In this document: in pieces, positions 21,391 through 30,737 of the stretch
Layout: every line of letters begins with the position of its first letter
Numbering within the stretch: the first letter of the stretch is position 1
Source of the DNA: Heloderma charlesbogerti
Taxonomy: Eukaryota; Chordata; Lepidosauria; Squamata; Helodermatidae
Reading direction: 5' to 3'
NCBI GenBank assembly: GCA_026122225.1
Contig: JANEZZ010000793.1
Coordinates: forward strand, 1,798,001 to 1,862,000
DNA length: 64,000 nucleotides
Translations under genes and position numbers: made by a program
Notes under the pieces: model-generated
Databases searched by the model: none
The model's input: the letters and a program-made list of their open reading frames with translations, nothing else
Told to the model about the DNA's origin: nothing

Positions 21391-22210
21391 GGCGGGGGAG
21401 CCAACTCTGCCCTACAAACCAATTTTATCTGGTCCCAGAAAACATAATTTCAATCAATGCATGATCAAATCCCCCCCCCGCCCAGTTTTACTTGTCAAAG
21501 AATTGTCTTCAGAAATGTTGAGAGAGATATTCCATGCGGCATCTCTTCAGATTTTGATTTTAATGCCTTTGCAAATAAATATTCAGAGTAGCAATGGGAC
21601 ACCTCGTGTATTTCTTATAAAATTTTAACAAGAATAATACTTAATATTTGTATAGTGCTTACAAGTGGTTTCGCAGGCATTATCCAGTTACCTTACAACC
21701 CTGTAAGGTAAGCCTGCTCACTCTCTTAGCAACTATGCTACACCAGCTCTACTGTACTGCTTTCTGACGTATGTTTGGGGAAGGACAACTGCTAGATTCC
21801 CTCTTGAGAAGGTCTTTTGTGAAGCACATCCACACATCATTCCCCAGCATGTGATCCTATATCACCTAATTGCACCTGCTTTATGCAGCAAAGTCCGTTG
21901 TACTATACAGTGCAAACTTTGTTACAAAGCTGACCAACTGTGAGGGGATTTGGTTGCATGGTAAAATACTCTTCTGGCCCCCAATCCACTGCCAGAAGAA
22001 TAAAGCAGCCTCTGAGAAAGCTGAAACTGACCTTTCTTGCTCCAGACAGCAGCTCCCTAAGTGGTCCAAGCGAGTGTTCTTTCTGACAGAATAGAGGCAG
22101 CAATGATGAAAGACCAAAGAACTTTGCCATCTTGCAATGTAAGGTTTTATGTTCTACATCTTAATGAACATACACACATATCAAGAACTACTAAGAGCTT
22201 ATTGACCATC
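21391..22210. other. DEUP1 intron 2, close to the start exon
   Basis: Unassigned sequence; a MIR-like phrase (ttacaaccctgtaaggtaag) is seen near 21690. No exon recognised apart from the one beginning at 22218. Confidence 0.45.
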
Positions 22211-22217
22211 AACGTAC

Positions 22218-22278
22218 CTAGTCATCATTTGTTCCTGGAGTGCTTCTAACTTCTTCTCCATTTTAGCATTTATCCCAT
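22218..22278 (-). CDS. DEUP1: DEUP1 exon 2 with start codon
   Basis: A long pyrimidine tract (ttttctctcccccctcactc) and taatag acceptor precede the exon, which ends AG before gtacgttg. The coding part is 22218-22261 (44 bp): MEKKLEALQEQMMT plus two bases of an arginine codon completed by exon 3. The phase fits exon 3 exactly. The start has A at -3 and G at +4. Two upstream ATGs lie in the same 17-bp leader: one opens a two-codon frame (ATG GGA TAA) at the exon edge, the other a seven-codon frame overlapping the main start. The first residues differ from mammals (MENQ...), so this exon rests on splice signals and phase more than on homology. Confidence 0.75.
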
Positions 22279-22370
22279 CTATTAAAATGGAGTGAGGGGG
22301 GAGAGAAAAGTTTTGTTTTTACTTCTTCATTTATATAGAAGACCCGTAATTAAAATCAGAGGCATATTCA

Positions 22371-23235
22371 GAGGGGCTGTTTTCAGACTCTTTCAGTACT
22401 CTGCTCTGGAGCATGTGAGAAAGGAGGGGAAAAAAGAGTGCCTCTGACCATAGGTAGAGGGGCTTTCTTCAGATGCTCTCAGTGCTCTGCTCTGGAGAAT
22501 GTGCAAAAGGAGGGCTGAAAGAGTGCCTTTGAGCATAGGCACAGAGGATTTCCCCAGACGTTCTCAGTACGCTAGTCTGGAGCATGTGAGAAAGGGGCGG
22601 CGGGGGGGGGGAGGTCCTCTGACCATAGGTAGAGGGGCTTTCTCCAGATGCTCTCAGTGCTCTGCTCTGGAGAATGTGCAAAAGGAGGGCTGAAAGAGTC
22701 CCTCTGAGCATAGGCAGAGAGGATTTCCCCAGATGCGTTCAGTACACTGCTCTGAAGCATGGGAGAAAGGAGAAGGGGGAAGAGTGCCTCTGAGCATAGG
22801 CAGAGGGGCTTTCTCCAGATGCTCTCAGTGCTCTGCTCTGGAGAATGTGCAAAAGGAGGGCTGAAAGAGTCCCTCTGAGCATAGGCACAGAGGATTTCCC
22901 CAGACGTTCTCAGTACGCTAGTCTGGAGCAGGTGAGAAAGGGGCGGCGGGGGGGGGGGGGGAGGTCCTCTGACCATAGGCAGAGGGGCTTTCTCCAGATG
23001 CTCTCAGTGCTCTGCTCTGGAGAATGTGCAAAAGGAGGGCTGAAAGAGTCCCTCTGAGCATAGGCAGAGAGGATTTCCCCAGATGCGTTCAGTACACTGC
23101 TCTGAAGCATGGGAGAAAGGAGAAGGGGGAAGAGTGCCTCTGAGCATAGGCAGAGGGGCTTTCTCCAGATGCTCCCAGTGCTCTGTCCTGGAAGTTGAGG
23201 GAAACGAGGTGGGGGAGGGGGGAAGAATGGAGAAA
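22371..23235. repeat. Higher-order tandem array, about ten 87-bp monomers
   Basis: Monomers begin at about 22371, 22456, 22541, 22631, 22716, 22802, 22888, 22981, 23066 and 23152. Each contains a ctctgctctggagaatg-like core and a cctctgagcatagg-like join. Two monomer types alternate (aggggctttctccagatg and gaggatttccccagacg). Variants recur every fourth monomer: the marker cacagaggatttccccag is at 22540 and 22887, 347 bp apart. Two monomers carry runs of nine or more G (about 22600 and 22945). It lies in intron 1, between the promoter and the start exon. Confidence 0.92.
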
Positions 23236-23392
23236 GAGCATAAGCACGAGGTCCTTTCTCTCGAGGGCTGATGAGCCGCTGCCGGCCCGGCCACATCTGA
23301 GCGTCGGAGCCGCGGGAGCAGCCTTCCAGCAAGGCGTGAGCCCCGGAACCTTTCCTTTTAGGAACTAGGCACGGAAGGGGCGAAGGGGTTAC

Positions 23393-23560
23393 CTGGGTGG
23401 GCTCGTCTCCGCAGCGCTTGCGCCTGTTGCGCGCGGCGGCTCCGCTGGCTCGGGCGGGGAAGGAGCCTGTCAGCCCGGTCACCCTCCAGCCCTCCCGCCG
23501 CGGCTACCGCCTCTCCCCATCCCCGCCCCGGCGGCCCGGCGGCAGTTGCGGGAGCGGCCT
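23393..23560 (-). other. DEUP1: DEUP1 exon 1 (untranslated), approximate
   Basis: The only firm point is the donor: minus-strand CCCACCCAG before gtaacccc, with the last exon base at 23393. The transcription start is not visible, so the right limit is a guess below the X-box. A 190-codon open frame crosses this region but continues through the donor into the tandem array, so I do not take it as coding. Confidence 0.5.
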
Positions 23561-23573
23561 GCAGGCTTCTCCC

Positions 23574-23587
23574 GTTGCCAGGGCAAC
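23574..23587. promoter_or_regulatory. X-box (RFX binding site)
   Basis: GTTGCCAGGGCAAC is a perfect two-half-site palindrome of the type GTTGCC-NN-GGCAAC bound by RFX factors. RFX2 and RFX3 drive genes of motile cilia and multiciliated cells, where DEUP1 acts. It lies about 180 bp from the exon 1 donor. Confidence 0.8.
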
Positions 23588-23694
23588 GGGGCGGCCTGGC
23601 AGAAGGGGGCCTGGGGAGAGCCTGCGGAGGGGCGGGGCGGGGCCCGAAGCTGAGGAGGGGGTTGCTGAGGAAAGGACGGGCGGGACTGTTGTTA

Positions 23695-23752
23695 TTAATA
23701 TTATTTATTATTATTAATATTATTTATTATTATTAATATTAATAATTAATAT
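23695..23752 (+). repeat. (ATT)n-type simple repeat
   Basis: attattaatatt units directly beside the CpG island, followed by a T run (23754-23762). Confidence 0.9.
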
Positions 23753-23767
23753 GTTTTTTTTTTGCCC

Positions 23768-24005
23768 TACTTACCAGCCTTGCCCTACCTGGGGCCCTCC
23801 AGATGTGTTGGACTACGACTCCCATATCCCACAGCCACCCTTACAGCGTAATCCAGTGCCAATTCACTCAGAAGTAAGTCTCATTCACTTCAACAGAGTG
23901 AGCTCCCAAGTAAGCGTGCGCAGGATTGCAGCCAGGCAGGTGCAACCCTGTGTATCTTTACTCAGGAGTAAGACCGCCATCCTACGCACACTTGCTTGGG
24001 AGCAG
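23768..24005 (+). repeat. foldback fragment plus two dispersed-repeat pieces
   Basis: 23768-23835 is one arm of the CCAGCCTTCCCCAACC family (ggccctccagatgtgttgga). 23845-24003 has two copies of the gcaatcc...ctcagaagtaagtc phrase (gtaatccagtgcc...ttcactcagaagtaagtc, then ctcaggagtaagaccgccat). Confidence 0.5.
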
Positions 24006-24163
24006 GGCTGTTGCTAGGCGCGTTAAAGATTTGGGGCCCAAACACTCTTATTGTTATCAATGGAAAGTTTTTTTTTTCCTCCTGAAGCTTCATTAGAGCT
24101 AAGTCTTGCCTCAGGGTACAGGTTCTGAGGAACCAAAGTGTCTGGATTCACATAACATGCTAA

Positions 24164-24379
24164 CCCACGCTCAGTGGCTTCTTTTTCTTGAACAAGCCAC
24201 CTTGAGAACCCATGGTTTGTTGTAGGGTTGTTCAGAGCGGTTAACAAGCCACACTGCATGATCAACAAGTGCTGCATTCAGACAACATGATAACCCACAG
24301 TTCTATGACAACCCACAGTTCGACAACAACCCACACTCAACCACTGAGTGTGGGTTAGCGTGTTGTGTGAACCCAGCCA
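24164..24379. mobile_element. inverted-repeat element, GTTCACAC group
   Basis: Runs of aacaacccacag and gtgttgtgtgaacccagcc are arranged as inverse arms around ccactgagtgtgggttag. It is related to 59801-60043 by its ends. Confidence 0.45.
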
Positions 24380-24482
24380 TTGTCAATTATTTCATTTATT
24401 GTTGTATCTTTTACTACTGGTGGTGGTAAGATCAGAATACTAGTTGGATTTTCTGCCCATCCTCCAAGATTTTTGCCTCACA

Positions 24483-24735
24483 AGAGCCAGTGTGGTGTAG
24501 CGGCAAGAGTGTTGGACTGGGAGCTGGGAGATCCGGGTTCTAGTCCCCACTCGGCCATGGAAGCTCACTGGGTGACTTTGGGCCAGTCACACACTCTCAG
24601 CCCAACCTACCTCACAGGGTTGTTGTTGTGAGGATAAAATGGAGAGGAGGAGGATAATGTAAGCCGCCTTGGGTTCCTTGCAAGAGGAATAAAGGCGGGA
24701 TATAAATGCAATAATAATAATAATAATAATACTAA
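24483..24735 (+). repeat. Sauria SINE, nearly complete
   Basis: The tRNA-like head has agtgtggtgtagcggcaagag and a B-box-like gggttctagtcc. The body reads ccactcggccatggaagctc and gggttgttgttgtgaggata. The 3' end ggcgggatataaatgcaata is followed by (aat)n. This is the best preserved of at least three copies in the window. Confidence 0.85.
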
Positions 24736-24759
24736 ATTAGGCCAAGTGATAGTGAACTT

Positions 24760-24890
24760 TAATCCAACCGTTGGTCCCCAGATGCTGTTGGAACACAACT
24801 CCCATAATCCCCAGCCACATGACCAATGATAATGGCTGTTGGGAGTTGTAGAGCAGCACCATCTGGGGACCGAAGTCTCAAAAAGGCTGC
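24760..24890. repeat. foldback repeat
   Basis: Left arm ggtccccagatgctgttgga and right arm gcagcaccatctggggacc flank aacacaactcccataatccc and gctgttgggagttgtagag. The two arms pair almost perfectly. Confidence 0.65.
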
Positions 24891-24964
24891 CTCCCCCCCC
24901 CCATTCTCCTTCCCCACATTTTGTCCTCAGCAAGAAGCTCTACCACAGCAAAGAAAACAGTGGA

Positions 24965-25290
24965 CATAGCATAAGAAGAGCCCTGCTGGATCAGACCAAG
25001 AGTCCATCTGGTCCAGCATTCTGTTCACACAGTGGCCAACCAGCTGTCAACCAGGAACCCACAAGCAGGGCATGAGTGCAACAGCACCCTCCTGCCCATA
25101 TTCCCCAGCATACTGCCTCTGATATGGGAGGTAGCACATAGCCATCAGGACTAGTAGCCACTGATAGCTTTCTCTTCCAGGAATTTGTCTAAGCCCCTTT
25201 TAAAGCCATCCAAAGTGGTGGCCATCCCTATGTCCTGTGGTAGCGAATTCCACAGTTTGACTATGCGCTGTGTGAAGAAGTATGGACACA
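24965..25290 (-). mobile_element. CR1-clade LINE family A, 3' end
   Basis: The minus strand reads YFFTQRIVKLWNSLPQD and LDGFKRGLDKFLE, then the same 3' UTR as 916-1113, ending at cataagaagagccctgctgg on the plus strand. It is 5' truncated. Confidence 0.85.
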
Positions 25291-26055
25291 TTCCTATGAC
25301 TTGGTGCTGCAGTCCAATATGGCAAATTAGGATTAGGATGTTTGACTTTCTCTTCACTTCTTTGCCCAGTAGGCCACATTGCCACTCAATGTAACTGTCC
25401 CCTGAGGTAACCAAATCTTAGCACAATTCAAAGAGGTCATGTTCTTGATAAAAGTGTGACTTTGTTAAGGAAAAGCTCTAACACCCATTTGTTACCTCAA
25501 GAAGTTTCAAGGAACTGTTCCCAAGTCCCTGTGGCTAACGAATTATTCCGGCCAAGAAAAGGGGCAGAAATGAGAAAAGTGGAAATAACACTGTAAAAAT
25601 TCCCTACTGCGAATTATTTTCAGGCTTTCAGATGAAAGCCTGACAGGGAGAGAAATCTAAGTTTTGAAGAAAACATTTCCCCTATAACTTAAAAGCACAG
25701 AACTTTGTCAAAAGCTGGCATGAAGTGTTTTCTTGCAAAAAGAGGACCTCGGAGTATTCTTTTTGCTTCCATCTGGGTGGTTAATAAGTATCGTCCTTCA
25801 GGATGTGAGGAGCTGGTATCAGAGTTTTCCATGTGTGACCTGCAACAAATTGTTGCAGTGGATTTCCTCAGGCCCCAAGAAGAATCGGTTCAGGGTTCCA
25901 GCTTACTAGTCCTGTTCAAGCTTCATGGAGGGGTCTGTGGGTTCAGGGACGGGAGAATAAAGACGACATTTTTCTTCCCAGACCCCCAAGCCTTTCACCG
26001 CTGTGCTAAAATAAGCAGATAACAGGTGATATGAAAGACATCTGCTTGAGACTCT
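25291..26055. other. Intergenic, no recognised element
   Basis: No exon with splice sites or repeat was recognised. A 105-codon open frame at 25705-26022 has no family I know. Positions 26010-26060 resemble a SINE tail. Confidence 0.4.
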
Positions 26056-26057
26056 TG

Positions 26058-26185
26058 AGCAGGGGTGGGGAAAGCTTTTCCTCCCAAGGATCCCATCACC
26101 TCAGCGGTAACCTTCTGGGGGCTGCAGGCCAGTGGTGTGTGTGGGACCAAAGTAAAAACTGGGTGGGGCCAAAGCCACATACACA
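26058..26185 (+). repeat. hAT-like repeat fragment (CAGGGGTG family)
   Basis: It opens gcaggggtggggaaagctt and continues accttctgggggctgcagg and ccagtggtgtgtgtgggacc. Same order as 60948-61075. Confidence 0.6.
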
Positions 26186-26279
26186 CCACATTCCTGAACA
26201 CAGAACACTCCTGAAAAACACACTTGTTTGTGCAAACTTTCCCTGGCTTATAATTGATCATCATGTCACTGCTCCATTT

Positions 26280-26458
26280 TACTGATTTTTTAAATTTTTT
26301 TGCCTTTGATGTTATTAGTTGTTATTTAGTATTATATTGTATTATATATGTATTTTAACATTGATTTTAAATATTTTTTTCTATGTAAGCTGCTTAGAGA
26401 TTTCATTATATTAAGTGGTATACAACTATTACGAATAAATGAATGAATGAATAAATAA
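26280..26458 (+). mobile_element. L2-like LINE 3' UTR
   Basis: AT-rich tail ending ataagctgcttagaga-like text (taagctgcttagagatttc), ttaagtggtatacaact and (aatg/aaat)n. It belongs with the L2 tails at 12350-12405 and 27540-27640. Confidence 0.6.
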
Positions 26459-26908
26459 GGGCACAATCCTATGGGGATAGGCGGCCACCTCCGAACTCGG
26501 AGGCGACTGCCTATCCAATGCAGGGCAGGAGAAGCACAGAAGGGATTGTTCCCTCTGCGTTTCTCCTGCCCTGCATTTGCGGCTAGACAAGCAATTTCGG
26601 CTGTCTAGCCGAAGGACAGTGGAGCCGGGGAGGAGGATGCCAGACGACACATAGGATGTGTCGTACTGGCATTTCCGCCTTCCCTGCCCTGGAACGCCCC
26701 CCGGAATGCCACGTTTTGGCCGCTCTGCACTCCTCTTCCAAGTGCAGAGCACGGGGCTGTTCCGTGCTGCCTGCGAGGCAGCGCAGAAGGTGGGGAAGGT
26801 TGGTTCTCCGGGAACCAACCTCACAGCATGGGCTCCGAGGTCAGTTCCTGGAAAATCACATACCCTATGGCCGTCTAGCCGCTGACTAGCAGTCATAGGA
26901 TTGCTCCC
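26459..26908. mobile_element. Harbinger-like non-autonomous element, long form
   Basis: The termini gggcacaatcctatgggga and gtcataggattgctccc are flanked by TAA on both sides (26456-26458 and 26909-26911). The interior holds nested hairpins such as tctagacaagcaatttcgg beside its partner ctgtctagccgaa, and ggcggccacctccgaactcg beside cggaggcgactgcc. A 5'-truncated relative is at 51722-52021. Long open frames across it reflect GC content, not a gene. Confidence 0.8.
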
Positions 26909-26974
26909 TAAATAACTATTTCTCAATAACACACCCCACACAAATCCATACTACCCACCCCCATCCATCCACCC

Positions 26975-27000
26975 TGTGTGTGTGTGTGTGTGTGTGTGTG
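26975..27000 (+). repeat. (TG)n microsatellite
   Basis: About 13 perfect TG units. Confidence 0.95.
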
Positions 27001-27139
27001 GTGGGAGGATGTTGTTCTTCTGGAGAACACTAAAGGGAAAAGCTGTATTTTTTCCTTTCCTTCTTCCTGAAAGAAGAAGGGAGGTGAGGTGTTTTTTTTT
27101 TTTTTTTACCTCATAGCATACTTGGCTACTAAAGAGAAG

Positions 27140-27640
27140 GGCTGTTAAGTGGTGGCACCCTGGTTGTGGAATGAGTTTCCCAGAGAGGCTTGCTTGGAGC
27201 CAACATTGTGGTCTTTTTGGTGCCAGGTAACCTTTTTATTTTCCCAGGCTTTTTAGCCCTTCAGTTTTAAAAATGGTGTTAACGGGCAATCCTGTGTAAG
27301 TTTAGTCAGAAAAAAAGAGCTATAGCTCTCAGCATGCCCCAGCGAGCGTGGCTGACTGGGGCATGCTGGGAGTTGTTGGCCTTTTTTTTTTTTTAACTAA
27401 ACTTGGATACGATTGTGCCCTTAGTGCATTTTTAGATCTTTGCACTGTTGCTGGCTTTTATCTTGTTTTTTTTCTGTTTTAAACGTATGGTTTTTATATA
27501 ATGTTTTACTATGTTATGGTTTTAAGTTTTGTTTTTTTGAACTGCCCAGAGAGCTTTGGCTAATGGGTGGTAAAATCTGAGATCTTAATGATATAGGGCG
27601 GTATACAAATGTTTTAAATAAATAAAATGAATAATAATAT
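27140..27640 (+). mobile_element. L2-like LINE 3' end with nested MITE
   Basis: gtggcaccctggttgtggaa, gagtttcccagagaggcttg and the tail ctgcccagagagctttggc...ggtggta parallel 12060-12400. The copy is interrupted at 27283-27420 by a palindromic element. A 25-bp extra piece (aatctgagatcttaatgata) sits near the tail. Confidence 0.75.
27283..27420. mobile_element. Palindromic Harbinger-like MITE
   Basis: cgggcaatcctgtgtaag... and gattgtgccc are the ends. The arms agctctcagcatgccccagc and ggggcatgctgggagttg pair. It is flanked by TAA or TTA and inserted in an L2 3' UTR. Confidence 0.75.
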
Positions 27641-28370
27641 ATTTTTAAAAATGTAATAAATAAATAAATATACTTCCCCCAAGCCTAAGCACCACCACTC
27701 CCAATACTAATGATATGTTTTTAAGGCTTGAACAGGCCAATTTCCTCTTCTTTTCCATGCCACTTCCAGTTTCTTTTCTTTGTCTTATCCTCCTCAGTTG
27801 ACGCCACAACATTCCAGATTGCCTGGAAACTCACAGGTTGGCTTGTCAGGCCATTTGGAGATGAATTCTTTTTCTTTTAATTTACAAGCTTTTATAATTC
27901 TCCGTACCTAGGAAGTTGCCTGAGTATGTAGAAACCACTATTTTATTTTGTGGTGACCCCATTTCACTTCCAAACTAATAGGCACTTAACTACCCAAGTT
28001 CGCTGTTAGAGATAACAAATGGGAATTGCAACAAAATGCTTCAGTGTATTCCTTCCTCCTGTTCAGGGTCCCAGCTAGCCAGCCATGCCCTCCTCCAGGA
28101 TATTCCATTCCCCTTCTTCCCCCTCCTCCATTTACCAGATTTCTTTTCCCATGAATATTCAACATTCTGTGGCTACCAAGCATGCTCAGTTTATATTGGG
28201 CTGATGGGGGTTGCCCCCTTGGGCATTTTTTGGTAAATATTTTTGGTATTGCTGAATATTTCAGACCTTCTCTAAGCATACAGATACCTTCCTCTTGTTT
28301 TTCAGTGGCCCCAGTCCTGTTGGCACTCTCCACGTTTTCACTGCTAGAGTGATAATGACAAAACTGCCCC
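27641..28370. other. Intergenic, nothing recognised
   Basis: Single-copy-looking sequence without a gene or repeat that I can identify. Confidence 0.4.
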
Positions 28371-28374
28371 AGGG

Positions 28375-28740
28375 TGAGCTGTCCTACGACTTTTTCTACA
28401 CAAGCCATTTATCATGCACTCGTCATTCCCTACTCACAGTTGTTTATAGTTTCTTTAGACAATGTTGTGACCCTCGAGTTTTGCTTCTGTGTCTAAAGAG
28501 CACTTTTGGCAAGTTTTTTAGAGCAGGGAAAGTGAAGTATTTGTGAAAGCTAAAGAAACCACATTTTTTACTTGTGTATTTGCACTATTCCTCTATACCA
28601 CAGTGCCACCTAGAGTATATGTAGCAGAAAAGGAAACGCTCTTTGTGCAGGACTTGGATCTTAATTCTGCAATGAAACTGAAACCGGAACTAGATACAGC
28701 AGATTAATAGCCTGATTAACAACCTCATGTAGGAAAGCTC
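28375..28740 (+). repeat. short inverted-terminus element, copy 1 of a direct pair
   Basis: It shares long blocks with 29250-29598: cattccctactcacag-like, tttctttagacaatgt, agagcagggaaa, ccacagtgccacctagag, gattaacaacctc. The right end aggaaagctc is followed by ATA. Confidence 0.7.
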
Positions 28741-29249
28741 ATAGTCCAGGGTAGCCTGGTGATCTGTATCATCCTGAGGTAAAAAAGTACAGGTGTTTGA
28801 CAGAATGTGTGGTAAAACATTTGTGGTTCTCTGTCAGTTGTGAATTCTAGCTCCTGAATTACTTGCTGACAAAATAAGAAGATATTTAACTTGAATGCTC
28901 CAGGCTGCCAGGACCCTAGGGCATCATAATTATTTAGCAACTGACAAATATTATTTTTTATCTCCTTGCACTGAGGTCTTTAAAAGAAAGCCCTGATGAC
29001 AGCAACAAAAGGAGATGAGCTCAAGACTTGGGATTTGGTTCATTCTTGTTTCCAGACATCATGCTGTTTTCTTGTCAGTTGCCATTTTCAATGAATTTGT
29101 TCCTCTCTGATAAAAGATTCTATCAATTCCAATTCTATGAAGGGGGGGGAGTCTTTGACAGATTTAAACATTATCTTATTTTTTACCCTAAGTAATCATA
29201 ACAAACTTCAGAGATCCCCCACCCTCTGCAATAAGCGTATCTTCTTATA

Positions 29250-29598
29250 GGGCTTTTCCACAGAAGGCATTTATCTTGCACTTGACATTCCCTACTCATA
29301 ATTGTTTATGGGTTCTTTAGACAATGTCATGACTCTCCAGTTTCACTTCTGTGTCTGAAAAGCACTTTCTGTGAGGTTTTTTTTAGAGCAGGGAAAATGC
29401 AGCATTTAATCATGAAAGCGAAAGAAAATGTGATTTCCTCTCGTGTATTTGCACTAATCCACTCTACCACAGTGCCACCTAGAGGTTATGTAGTGGAAAA
29501 GCAGGAAAGGAAATGTTCTTTGTCAGTGCTTGGATCTCAATTCTGCGACAAAACCGAAAGTAGATACAATGGATTAACAACCTCGGGTAGGATTGCTC
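29250..29598 (+). repeat. short inverted-terminus element, copy 2
   Basis: The ends gggcttttccacag and ggattgctc are flanked by ATA (29247-29249 and 29599-29601). Weak terminal inverted repeats and a 3-bp ATA duplication agree with the element at 57198-57637. Confidence 0.65.
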
Positions 29599-29859
29599 AT
29601 AGACTGGACTTCCACCCCTTTCCCCTATAGCCATTACATAAATCCAGCTGGGGGAAAAGCAACAGGTGGAGGTGAGTGTAGGGAAAAGCAGGGAGCAGAA
29701 GAAGGGTCAAACATTCCTACCCCACCAGCCACTTCTCCCCTTTAAATTACATCCTCCCACACCACTTTTTAAACTTGGGCAAAACTAGGTCTGTGCTGAA
29801 CACCTAATCTGGCCCATAGTCAAAAGGAAGGAGTAAGATACAAGATACAATTACTAGCC

Positions 29860-29960
29860 CAGGCTTCCCCTCCAGATGTGTTGGACTACAGCCTGGGGGT
29901 GCAGGATGATGGGAGTTGTAGTTGATCATATCTGGAGGGTGGTAGGTAGGGGAAGGTTGC
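29860..29960. repeat. foldback repeat
   Basis: ccccctccagatgtg-type left arm (ttcccctccagatgtgttgg) and right arm catatctggagggtggtagg around actacagcctgggggtgc. Confidence 0.55.
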
Positions 29961-29969
29961 ACTAGCCTA

Positions 29970-30730
29970 TCTATTTAATGCAGAGGCTTCGCATTAGCCT
30001 GGAACACAATGGCCATAAAATCCTCACTTCTTTACTATTTAGTTGCTATGATTCTCATCCACTACTTTTAAAACAAACCATGTCCAAGCTACCCAGGAAA
30101 CTGCATGTTCTCATGTCTTTTTCTCATTATGGAACATAAACACATTTTCACCCATAATACCAAAACATAAACTCTCTGTTTGAAGGAATGCATGTGTGTA
30201 TATGTTTGAAACGTACTATTATACAAAGGCGCATTTTAGTTTCCACATTTTTGAATGGTAATTGAAATAGCCACCTACACATGCAATTAATCTGTGAAGA
30301 AGATGGCTCTAAAGAAAGTGTGGAACCGTAAGTGACCTGAAGGTTGCATACCATGGCAACCAGCGACTTAGCTTTTTCATTCAAAGAAACATTTATAAAA
30401 GCAGGCGAGGGGAGCCGTGAGGAGAATCTGTGATCTAGGAGTAATCACTCTATTTTGACCACCAACATTTGAAAGAAACTCTGTGACGCTCCAGATCTGG
30501 TGCTCTCAGTGCAGAGTTAAAAATAAAGTCATTTCTGGATCAGCAGGTTTAACCTGCAGATAGGTCAATGCAGGTATGATAGTTTTTCCACATCAATCTG
30601 CCCATGTATTAAGAGCTGCTTCAGAGGCCCTTCTCCATGTGACCTCTCCATCTGAGGCAAGGTAGGTGACAAAGTCCCTCAAATCTCAGCTAACTTAGCC
30701 ATCATGGAATTTGAGGAGAGGTCCTCTTAT
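29970..30730. other. Intergenic, nothing firm
   Basis: Contains an X-box half-site resemblance at about 30348-30360 (ataccatggcaac). No exon or repeat recognised. Confidence 0.35.
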
Positions 30731-30737
30731 GGATCGG

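Larger units (their letters stand above)
1..23600 (-). other. DEUP1: DEUP1 gene span (promoter to window edge)
   Basis: This entry gathers the exons listed separately: an apparently non-coding exon 1 ending at 23393, then coding exons at 22218-22278, 9898-10069, 6526-6621, 4070-4204 and 2829-2942, all read right to left. Coding lengths are 44, 172, 96, 135 and 114 bp, summing to 561 bp (187 codons). Phases agree at every junction and there is no internal stop. DEUP1 scaffolds the deuterosome, the structure that mass-produces centrioles in multiciliated cells, and it is a coiled-coil paralogue of CEP63. The residues seen are the N-terminal part; later exons must lie beyond position 1. The choice of DEUP1 over CEP63 rests on remembered DEUP1-like stretches such as DQKGQE, VGLLRQKLDSL, LHQxKQNKV and EFRAKSREWDKQE. 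The introns are full of repeats. Confidence 0.88.
23260..23690 (-). promoter_or_regulatory. DEUP1: CpG island, probable DEUP1 promoter
   Basis: Sharply GC-rich and CpG-rich against an AT-rich background. It holds a splice donor in minus orientation at 23393, a perfect X-box at 23574-23587 and a GC-box cluster (gaggggcggggcggggc) near 23627-23643. No TATA box was seen, as usual for CpG-island promoters. It is the only such island in the window, and it lies just upstream of the DEUP1 start exon in the right orientation. Confidence 0.75.

Noticed and set aside
22572..23482. Open frames of 134 and 190 codons on the minus strand
   Set aside because: They are made of the tandem array and CpG island; the second runs through a good splice donor at 23393. 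The repeat periodicity explains the repeated peptide.
26429..26941. 170-codon minus-strand frame
   Set aside because: It lies inside the long Harbinger-like element and its flank; the same region at 51722-52021 is open in a different extent without conserved peptide.
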